Origin: a virus
Virus record (IMG/VR): IMGVR_UViG_3300044634_000869
Span: 1 to 39,580 of that record
DNA: 39,580 nt
Strand: one strand, 5' to 3'
Shown here: positions 30,594-38,400 of the stretch, one piece after another
Layout of the letters: each line of letters opens with the position of its first letter
Numbering within the stretch: position 1 is the stretch's first letter
Program-made: the position numbers and the translations under genes
The notes under the pieces: model-generated
Told to the model about the DNA's origin: nothing
Database searches by the model: none
What the model saw: the letters and a program-made list of their open reading frames with translations, nothing else

Positions 30594-31649
30594 TTGAGAC
30601 TCTCGCTTGATGACATCAAAGCGGGATGGGACAACGTGGGGGCCAGTGCTAATGCGCTGGCTCCCATTTCGTCTTTGTCTCGTGAATACAAACACTATGT
30701 GCCACTCACAGAAGCAGCCCACTCATTCGTGCGCTGGGCACAATCACCCGAGGAACGAGTCTATCTAGGTATCGAACCATTGGACAACGAGATGCGTGGC
30801 ATCGCCCCCGGCGAACTAGCCATGATGCTCGGCTACAGCCACGGTGGTAAAACACTGGTGCTGTTGCACACACTTCGTAATAACCGTGACAAGAAAGTAG
30901 CGTTGTTCATCCCTGATGAACCCAAGACGCTGGTACTTACCAAGTTGGTTTGTATGCACCACAATATTGATGCCCGCATTCTTGAACAACGAGTAGCCGA
31001 AGACGACAAGGAAGCCATCGACCTGTTGCGTCAAACAGCAGAAGAAGACTTCCCTAACCTTGCTGTGTTTGACCAACCACTTGTGCCCGCTGATATGGAG
31101 CGAGCCTACGGCGAGGTGTGCGACGTGTGGGGAGCCAAGCCTGACCTGATGGTGGTTGACTATCTTGAACTGGTAGAAGCAGGAGAGATGGTGCCTGAGA
31201 AGGCTGGCTACCTCAAAGGTTTCGGCAGGCGACACGACATCCCAATGCTCGTGTTGCATCAGACTTCACGCTCAAGCGGTGCCGAAGGACGCAAACTAAC
31301 AATGTCCTCAGGTGCCTACGGCGGTGAGCAACAAGCCACATCCATCATCGGTGTACGACGCAAGAAGTACGAAATCATGGCAGAGATAAACGACCTGCGA
31401 GAAAAGCTTGACCGCAACCACAGCGAGAAAGCACAAGAACGCATGGAGTCCCTCATCTATGACCAGCGCATCCACGAATACACAGTCACACTAAGCCTGC
31501 TCAAGAACAAGCGACCAGGCGGTACACTGGTAGACGACGTAGACTTTGAATTAGATATCAAGACAGGACGACTGTGGGAACTGAAGCACGGCGAACTGCC
31601 TGACCAGTATCTACGGAGGGCCCAATGGCAACAGCCCGAGTTGGGATAA
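30594..31649 (+). CDS. DnaB/RecA-fold replicative helicase-like ATPase
   Basis: This is a 351-aa protein with a TTG start well spaced from AAGGGAG. No ATG gives a full-length product. GYSHGGKT (residues 80-87) is Walker A, LMVVDYLE (about 184-191) is Walker B, and LVLHQTSRSS is the sensor strand of RecA/DnaB-type ATPases. LGIEPLDNEMRGIAPGEL is the typical lead-in of DnaB-type helicase domains. The usual N-terminal primase-binding domain of DnaB is absent. It lies between nuclease and primase genes, so it should drive fork unwinding. Confidence 0.85.
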   Translation: MRLSLDDIKAGWDNVGASANALAPISSLSREYKHYVPLTEAAHSFVRWAQSPEERVYLGIEPLDNEMRGIAPGELAMMLGYSHGGKTLVLLHTLRNNRDKKVALFIPDEPKTLVLTKLVCMHHNIDARILEQRVAEDDKEAIDLLRQTAEEDFPNLAVFDQPLVPADMERAYGEVCDVWGAKPDLMVVDYLELVEAGEMVPEKAGYLKGFGRRHDIPMLVLHQTSRSSGAEGRKLTMSSGAYGGEQQATSIIGVRRKKYEIMAEINDLREKLDRNHSEKAQERMESLIYDQRIHEYTVTLSLLKNKRPGGTLVDDVDFELDIKTGRLWELKHGELPDQYLRRAQWQQPELG

Positions 31650-32557
31650 CCCCATACCTAGTTGACTCGTTCACCACACTCTTTCGTGGACGTGCAGACG
31701 TATACGGAGCATGGGCTGGTGGCTGTGTCCGCAAACCATTAACACCTGACACCTTCATGGGTCACCTGCAAGGTGACGAACTGATTGGTGTGTACCCACT
31801 GGTGCCATACAAGTCCAGTTGGTTCTGCGTGTGGGGATGCACAGACATTGATGTCGACGACCTAGACGCTGCACGTAATCTGCAGATGGCGTTCGCCGTC
31901 AAAGATATCAAAGCATGGGTTGAGAAGACACGCAAGGGCTACCACATTTGGGTGTTCGCAGACAGCCTCGTTCCAGCAGCGACAATGCGTAGAGCATTCC
32001 TCGCAGCCCACCAAGCAATCAACTATCCAGCAAAAGAAGTAAACCCAAAGCAGGAGTCAGCCGGTACTGGATACGGCAACTATGTGCGCCTGCCATACCC
32101 AAACGCATACGAAGGAAGATTAGATGAAAGAATCATACTGGACGAAGAAGACAAGCCAATGGGGTTGCACAGCTTCTTGTCCGAAGCACTGCAACACAGA
32201 ACAACCCTCGAACACCTCGAAGGAATCGCCACACTCTATGTACCCCCACAAAGGGTCCACGCCGTTCAAGAAGGAGTCACAGAAGACGTCCGTGTCCTAC
32301 TCAGAAGGGCAGGAGCAATCCCCTACGTCATCTGGAGAGACGGACCCCTTGAAGGGACAGACCGTTCTTCAACTCTCTTTAGACTTGCATGTAAACTCAG
32401 GGACAACAGCCTTACTGCTGGAGAAGCTCTTTCTATTCTTAGGTCTGCAGACGGGCGTTGGGGTAAGTTCTATCTCCGTTCGGACGGTGAACAAGAACTA
32501 ATCAAAATCATTGAACGGTCATACAACATAGTATTCGGAGCACAACCTAATGACTAG
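31625..32557 (+). CDS. Archaeo-eukaryotic primase (AEP, prim-pol type)
   Basis: This is a 310-aa protein. TDIDVDD (residues 73-79) supplies the catalytic acidic pair, KGYHIWVFAD (about 104-113) the His motif, and GNYVRLPYP (about 150) the third AEP motif. The C-terminal part (DRSSTLFRLACKLRD ... RWGKFYLR) looks like a primase C-terminal helical domain. It probably makes primers and may extend them, since no separate DNA polymerase was found. It overlaps the helicase gene by 25 bases. Confidence 0.85.
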   Translation: MATARVGITPYLVDSFTTLFRGRADVYGAWAGGCVRKPLTPDTFMGHLQGDELIGVYPLVPYKSSWFCVWGCTDIDVDDLDAARNLQMAFAVKDIKAWVEKTRKGYHIWVFADSLVPAATMRRAFLAAHQAINYPAKEVNPKQESAGTGYGNYVRLPYPNAYEGRLDERIILDEEDKPMGLHSFLSEALQHRTTLEHLEGIATLYVPPQRVHAVQEGVTEDVRVLLRRAGAIPYVIWRDGPLEGTDRSSTLFRLACKLRDNSLTAGEALSILRSADGRWGKFYLRSDGEQELIKIIERSYNIVFGAQPND

Positions 32558-32891
32558 GAAACACAACCAAACCTTTAGGTTCAAACCGAAAGTAAAACAA
32601 CGACCACGACTTGGCAGGAGAGGACGGGTATTCACGCCCGTCCAAACCCTGGAGTTTGAACGCATGGTACGTGAAGCGTGGGACGGCTTCTGCGCAGAGA
32701 AGCCGGTCTCGCTTGTCATCAGTCTATACAAAGACAAGTTTACGGTGACCGTCACAGAGTATGATACTATGGAGCCTAGCCCACTACGGGGCGACATTGA
32801 CAACTATGCGAAGTCAATCCTAGACGGGCTTAACGGTGTGGCATACACAGACGACAAGCTTGTATATAAACTACAGGTAACCAAACGATGA
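32550..32891 (+). CDS. RusA-like Holliday junction resolvase
   Basis: This is a 113-aa protein. The C-terminal half has RGDIDNYAKSILDGLNG followed by YTDDKLV, the D-x-D-N-x-x-K and second-Asp pattern of RusA. The N-terminus is basic (RFKPKVKQRPRLGRRGR) for DNA contact. RusA dimers cut four-way junctions formed in recombination and concatemer resolution. It overlaps both neighbours by a few bases, within the replication operon. Confidence 0.88.
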   Translation: MTRKHNQTFRFKPKVKQRPRLGRRGRVFTPVQTLEFERMVREAWDGFCAEKPVSLVISLYKDKFTVTVTEYDTMEPSPLRGDIDNYAKSILDGLNGVAYTDDKLVYKLQVTKR

Positions 32892-33349
32892 CAAAGAACT
32901 CAGACTGGGATATCCCAGCATCCAAATTTAATTTTCAAAAGGATTTAGCATATGGCCAACAGGGAGAAAAACTCGTACAATCGTTTCTTGACTCGCTCAG
33001 CGACGGAGCGTTTGAAGTCAAAACAGACCGCTACAGGAATGGCAGGATGGCAGTCGAGGTTGAACAAAACCCTTTCCGCAAAACAGACGAAGAAGGAAAC
33101 CAAGTTTGGAACCCCTCCGGAATAAATGTAACTAAAGCAAAATGGTGGGTATATGTATACACACTAGATGGTACGGGCGGTGCATTCATTGTCGTATCGG
33201 TAAAGCGCCTCAAGAAGTACATCCGCAAAAACAAAAAGAATCTAAAGATGATGGACTTTGCCCGACGCTCCAACAACCCAGCACGAGGATGGATTATAGA
33301 ACCCGACCAAGTGATGAGCATGATGTACAGTGAACTATATGATGAATGA
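32888..33349 (+). CDS. Probable PD-(D/E)XK-fold nuclease
   Basis: This is a 153-aa protein. GEKLVQSFLDSLSDGAFEVK, then TDRYRNGRMAVEVE, gives an E ... E-V-K-x-D ... V-E layout as in restriction-enzyme-like nucleases. The rest is basic, with KRLKKYIRKNKKNLK. It has no close family in memory. It follows RusA with an ATGA overlap, so it is probably a DNA-processing enzyme. Confidence in the fold is moderate. Confidence 0.65.
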   Translation: MTKNSDWDIPASKFNFQKDLAYGQQGEKLVQSFLDSLSDGAFEVKTDRYRNGRMAVEVEQNPFRKTDEEGNQVWNPSGINVTKAKWWVYVYTLDGTGGAFIVVSVKRLKKYIRKNKKNLKMMDFARRSNNPARGWIIEPDQVMSMMYSELYDE

Positions 33350-34172
33350 GTTCAGACCCATCAGGTCAACCGCTGACCGCAGTCCCGACACGGACATTGA
33401 AGCGCTCATGCAGACCAAACCCTTTGAGGAACCACCAACCTCCAACGAGGAACTACTGGTGCTACGGGAAGCCGTAGCATCAATAGTAGACGATTTAGAA
33501 CCACGAGACCTGTGGATAATCAACGCATGTATAAGCGAAGGCAAATCTTTACAGAAGATTGCCGACGAACTGAACATGACCAAAACACACGTATGGCGCC
33601 TGCGTAATCAGGCGTTTGAAAAGCTAAAGGTAGCAATGTCAACAAACACAACAATCCGCAAATCAATCCGTCTAGCAGACACATGGGAACAATCAGCCAT
33701 GCAATGGGTGATGTACATCGCAGGGCTAGGAAGCACAGAAGATTCCGAACCGCTGGACATTGAACGCATGCGCTCATACATCACAGCGCTAGAGGCTGTG
33801 TACCGAACCGACCGGGAGGTCATGGTCAGGCAGGAAACGTTTACCGACATCGCAGTGTCAGCCATTAACGAGATGCGCTTTGCAGAGACATGGGACACAG
33901 GAGAAATGGTAGCAACCCTGTGCCGTAAACAGCACGACTATGGTCACGGCAACATCAACCGCTTCGGAATGTACGGAGTAGTTGTCCGTCTCAGCGACAA
34001 GATTGAACGACTAGACAACTTAAAAAACAGAAACACAAAAGCATTCCACGAGTCAACCAATGATACACTTATGGATATCGTTGGATACTGCGTGATTGCT
34101 CTGATGATACTAGACGATACTTTCAATCTTGAACTAGGAGACTACGATGGAAACACCGAACCCCACGAATAA
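33339..34172 (+). CDS. Sigma region 4 HTH fused to a DUF1599-like domain
   Basis: This is a 277-aa protein (starts at GTG 33330 or ATG 33342 are alternatives). Residues about 50-100 (LEPRDLWIINACISEGKSLQ, IADELNMTKTHVWRLRNQAF) form a sigma-70 region 4 type helix-turn-helix. Residues about 185-270 carry KQHDYGHGNINRFG, VVVRLSDKIERLDNL and a D-x-x-GYCVIALMIL helix, the pattern of DUF1599 (nucleotide modification associated domain 1, an all-alpha NTP-pyrophosphatase-like family). It could link promoter choice to nucleotide state, but this is speculation. Confidence 0.78.
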   Translation: MMNEFRPIRSTADRSPDTDIEALMQTKPFEEPPTSNEELLVLREAVASIVDDLEPRDLWIINACISEGKSLQKIADELNMTKTHVWRLRNQAFEKLKVAMSTNTTIRKSIRLADTWEQSAMQWVMYIAGLGSTEDSEPLDIERMRSYITALEAVYRTDREVMVRQETFTDIAVSAINEMRFAETWDTGEMVATLCRKQHDYGHGNINRFGMYGVVVRLSDKIERLDNLKNRNTKAFHESTNDTLMDIVGYCVIALMILDDTFNLELGDYDGNTEPHE

Positions 34173-34332
34173 CGAACAACAACCAATCGACCAATACTGG
34201 GTCGTATCAAACATCTTCGCTTTGATTGCATTCCTTGAAGACAAGTTCGGACCAACATCTGTAGAACAGATTGTTGCAGCAGCCACAACTATCGAAGAGG
34301 CAATGCGTAAGGAGTCCGAAGGTACCGAATGA
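34147..34332 (+). CDS. Small hypothetical protein
   Basis: This is a 61-aa acidic protein (METPNPTNNEQQPIDQYW) with one helical segment. It overlaps the fusion gene by 26 bases and the next gene by ATGA. No family was recognised. Confidence 0.7.
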   Translation: METPNPTNNEQQPIDQYWVVSNIFALIAFLEDKFGPTSVEQIVAAATTIEEAMRKESEGTE

Positions 34333-34508
34333 TATCCACCCAGTTCACGGTCGCCTTTTATCTACCGATAAGCGTCCAGGAACTGTATGAAGTCTTGGCC
34401 CGACACTATGGAATGCCACTCGTAGAGTTGGGTCAGGGCGTCTTGGTAAATGGATTACCGCAAGATTGGATTGTGATAGCAAATGAGCGACGAACCCGAT
34501 TGGATTAA
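34329..34508 (+). CDS. Small hypothetical protein
   Basis: This is a 59-aa protein (MISTQFTVAFYLPISVQELY) with a beta-rich start and the pattern LGQGVLVNGLPQDWIVIAN. The start is in an ATGA overlap. It overlaps the next gene by 26 bases. The function is unknown. Confidence 0.68.
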   Translation: MISTQFTVAFYLPISVQELYEVLARHYGMPLVELGQGVLVNGLPQDWIVIANERRTRLD

Positions 34509-34761
34509 AAACTTTCTACCACCCGAAGATGTGGCAGACATTGAATCCAAAGCAAAACGAATAGTAGAACAACACGGAACATTCTACGAGATGAGCGTAA
34601 TGATGAGTCAAGAAGATATGATTGACGCAGTACGAGCAGGCTACGGAATGCGACTAGCCGACAGAGAATCATGGATAGTCGGTATCGGTGTTCTGATGAG
34701 TCTCCTTGGCACTATGGAGATGGCCTTAAAGAATGACAAGATAAACATTTGGGAGGAATAA
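34483..34761 (+). CDS. Small hypothetical protein
   Basis: This is a 92-aa helical protein (MSDEPDWIKNFLPPEDVADI) with a hydrophobic part (IVGIGVLMSLLGTMEMAL) that could be a membrane helix or a buried core. No family was recognised. It is the next-to-last gene of the plus arm. Confidence 0.7.
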   Translation: MSDEPDWIKNFLPPEDVADIESKAKRIVEQHGTFYEMSVMMSQEDMIDAVRAGYGMRLADRESWIVGIGVLMSLLGTMEMALKNDKINIWEE

Positions 34762-34919
34762 TGGGACGGAGCATACGGCCCACCAAGCGCAGAAAGCTTA
34801 GAGCGTGCAGGCCACGCTCACCATACACAAGTTCACACCCCCGACCTGTAAAGATAACTTACATGGAAGGGTTTGGACCTGAAGGTAAAATTAAAGAACA
34901 GACAGAAGACCACCCTTAG
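34761..34919 (+). CDS. Small basic hypothetical protein
   Basis: This is a 52-aa protein with a strongly basic start (MGRSIRPTKRRKLRACRPRS), preceded by GGGAGGAATA. Its TAG stop lies in the loop of the terminator hairpin. It may bind nucleic acid. The function is unknown. Confidence 0.68.
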   Translation: MGRSIRPTKRRKLRACRPRSPYTSSHPRPVKITYMEGFGPEGKIKEQTEDHP

Positions 34920-34925
34920 GGGTGG
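34910..34925. terminator. Bidirectional terminator between convergent arms
   Basis: CCACCC-TTAG-GGGTGG forms a 6-bp stem. On the plus strand it is followed by CTTTCGTCGTTT, and on the minus strand by TCTTCTGTCTG. It lies exactly between the last plus gene and the endolysin stop at 34937, so it can end both arms. Confidence 0.75.
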
Positions 34926-34936
34926 CTTTCGTCGTT

Positions 34937-35458
34937 TCAGGCATCAACTTTTTGCCAGTGCCACGCCTCAAACTCGGGGTTCTTCTTACCGTTCGGCAAC
35001 GTCGGCTTACCCTGCAAATAAAAACCATACGTCGGAGCGTGCATGTCCAGCCATGCGTACACCTTCGGGTTCGTAACATCAAGGTCAATAGCCAAACCAT
35101 AACCATGGTTAGAAGCGCCAGGAGTCGCAGCCGGCGACATCCCCTTCTTCAGATACCAAATACGACCATCAAACTTGCGTGTCACCTGAGGAACACGACC
35201 CTCATCCTTAAGGCTGTATCTGCTAATAAACAAATCATACTGCTTCTCATACGAACGATAAGAACCAATAGACTTAAGCTTGATGCCACAAGACAACGCA
35301 TGCTTATACATCTCGTTGAACGACTTAGCAGCCGGACGGTACAACCATCCGCCAGCCTTACACTTGCCCATCAAGCCAGCGGGGAGCTTCCCACTAGGGA
35401 TGCGACCCAGCGCTTCGGGCACCACAAGTCGTTTAGTTGGATATGTTAACTTAGCCAT
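34937..35458 (-). CDS. Endolysin, M15 (VanY-like) peptidase
   Basis: This is a 173-aa protein. SNHGYGLAIDLD (His118, Asp125) and E-x-x-H at Glu164/His167 (EAWHW) are the zinc-binding and catalytic residues of M15 D,D- or L,D-peptidases, as in phage endolysins. It has no signal peptide, so a holin is needed for release. GSYRSYEKQ is the usual substrate-pocket segment. It is the last gene of the late arm, coupled to the giant gene by TAATG. Confidence 0.9.
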   Translation of the reverse strand: MAKLTYPTKRLVVPEALGRIPSGKLPAGLMGKCKAGGWLYRPAAKSFNEMYKHALSCGIKLKSIGSYRSYEKQYDLFISRYSLKDEGRVPQVTRKFDGRIWYLKKGMSPAATPGASNHGYGLAIDLDVTNPKVYAWLDMHAPTYGFYLQGKPTLPNGKKNPEFEAWHWQKVDA

Positions 35459-38400
35459 TACGCTCCTTCGGTATTTCTCTGTAGTTGTTGAAGTTCAATC
35501 AATCGTCTCTGCAGTTCATTGTTGCGCTTCTCGTCGGTCATACCCCTGATGGGGATACCGAGATATCTTGCTAGACCAAGCTGGTCAGAACCTGCACTGG
35601 TGTCTGTGATGCGGTCAATCTGTCCAAGCATTGGCAATAAGTTCTGTGCGGAATATCCCATAGCACTTTGCTGTCCGGGCTCGCTACCAAACTCACGGCC
35701 AGTAAAGAAAGTCTTACCAGCAGCAAGTTCCAAAGGAACACGCAAACCAGGGTTAACCATCGCCAAAGCCTTGCGTGGGTCGTTAGCAAGATTGATTGTT
35801 TCCTGAGCAGCCATGAACGGAAGGTCAGGAGCCAAGAACGTACCCTTGCCAACCTGGATAGGATTCTTACTCCTCAAGTATGGAGGCAACTGCTCATCCT
35901 CGTCGGTGCTAAAGTTGTTGGCAAAACGCTGATAGATAACATACGGCTTAGGGTTAGTCCACTGTGTCGTAATCTGCACCGGCAGGTTACGGCTCATCCA
36001 AGTCCAAAACGGAAGGATATTGCGAACTGATTCATCCAACAACGTTGGGTTGTTGTAGTCAACTAAGAAACGTCCAGTACGGTTAAAAGCATCATTGAAT
36101 CCATCGCCCTTAACAGCCGAGTCAAACGCTAACATGAAACGAGCAGAACCCTCGACACGTTGACCAAAGTTACGTGAAGCACGAGTAGCAGCGTTATCGG
36201 TAAGAATGTTCTTACCCATACCAACAAAGTCAGCAAAAGCATCATCGGTCTTGCCGCCACCCAAAGCTAACGCAACCTCGCCAGCAATACGTGCCTGTGT
36301 TTCCATGCCTGCAGGCACAGCACCGCTAGCAAGCCAGCTTTCCAAAGTTCCACCATCTTTCACATGCTCGCCAAGAGAACGCCACAACTTCAAACCAGCC
36401 TTCATGTTCTTCACTTCAGCACCAGCAGCAAACAACTGGAAGCTGTTGCTGATGGAGTTGCGCACATGGAACCCGGGGCTAAGCGTAGCATAAGCCTTGA
36501 AGAAACCAGTGTACGAACTCATGAAACCACCAAGTTCACGAAGAATGGCACCATCATTAATGCGGGCAAGGTTGTTCATAATCTCATTCAACGGTGCGCT
36601 AACAGAATAGCTAGGCATATTGAAGTCATCAGCAATAGTCCGCCCCTGTGCTTCAAGCATCTTGCTAGCAGCATCGCGGAACTTCTTAGAAGCAGGGTCC
36701 AACACCTTTTCGACATATGTTCCAGCCTGTGCCGTATCCAAAGCAGAACGAGCACCAGCAATACGGCCCTCCTGCAAAGTAAACCTAGCCTCAGCAGCAA
36801 ACGCATTCAAGAAAGCATTCCAAACACGAGCCTCGCCAGGATTAGTCAAGTCAGCCTGAGCCATCGCCCGCAACGCAGAACGATTACCATTAATCCAATC
36901 AAGATGAACCTGCATCCACTTAGCACGAGTAGCAGGCTTCTTAGAAGCATTCAACGCAGCTGTGTCCGCCTTTGTTGGCATGTTCTGAACTATGCGCTCC
37001 ATAAGAGTAGAACGCTTACGCAAATTGGAAATCAAAGTTTCCATTTGCATCATGCCATCCTCGCTCAACTCTAGCGACGGGTCAAAATCATCAAGAGTTG
37101 CACGAAGCTCAGCTGCAAACTCAAACATATCAAGCTTTACACCATCAAGTTCCATTTCCGACATATAAGCCTTCATACCCAAAGATTCACGCTCCGTCGC
37201 AACAGCAGCACGAACAGTCTTGATTTTATCAGCTAACGCCGTTGCGTCCTCAGACCAACGGACCATCGTGGTATATGCTTCACTACTTCTAGCAACAGAA
37301 GGATTAACAACACCTGCCTCAAACATTAAGGCAGCATCCTCCAACAAAGACCTTTGAACACCAAACAAAGCAATAGACGCACGAGTAGCCTCGTTGGCTT
37401 CGTTAAACATTGCAACGTTTCCAGGTTTCTTTAGGTCATAGAACAAGTCACCACGTTTCTTTGACCTATTAACATACTTCCTTGGGTCATTAAGCATGTC
37501 AGCAACAGTAGGTACAACGTACTCCTTGCCGTTAAGCACGTACTTGATTTCTGTGTTGGTAGACCAAAACGGATTCTTAACATTAAAATCTGCACCAGCA
37601 GCTTTCGCTGCCTGAAGTTCAGAGTTGCGCATTTCAACAATGGCCTTACGGAAAGACTCTTTAACATCGTCAACCACAAACCTTGCTTCTTCAGAAACCT
37701 TACGTGCTTGGTCAGCAGCCTTAGCAGACATGCGTGCATACTTTTCAAAATCGTCATACGCTGTTAAAGCAGCAGCACGAGCAAGTTCTTCACGCTGGTT
37801 AAGCACAGCATTAGAACTGTTTTCAAGCCACATGTTTTGAAGCGAGTTACGGCGCAAATACAAACCATTCTCAACATTAGTCCAAGAAGAAGGAGTTCTA
37901 AAGGTGTTTGGATTATCTCTTACAAGCTTGTCAAAGTAATAAGAGAAAGTGTAGTTGGCATTACCGTTTCTGTGTGCCAAGGCATTAACCCAAGAGACAC
38001 CAGCAGCATTTTCTGTTGCTACATATGCTCCAGTAACTTGACCAGAGGACCAAACCTTACGGGCTTGCAAATTGGTTACACGCTGAGAGGTATAAGCCTG
38101 CTCGGCTGCATTCTCCCACTGCTTCATCCAACTAAACCCAGCATCCTGAGGTGTTGTTTCCTGCATCTGCTTAATCAAAATTCTAACTTTTTCTAAAGCG
38201 GAGTTTTGAACAACCTTCATGTTTCTTTCAATCTTCAATTCAGAAGATTTAATTTGCCCATCAAGTATTCCTAAACGCTTTTCAAGTTCACGCACATAAC
38301 GCTTTTTACCTGCATCCCAACTAGACCTTTGAGAACGTTCTACAGCACCATCCAAAAGACCTTGAACTTTTTTGCGTTCAGCAATCAATGCACGAGTTGT

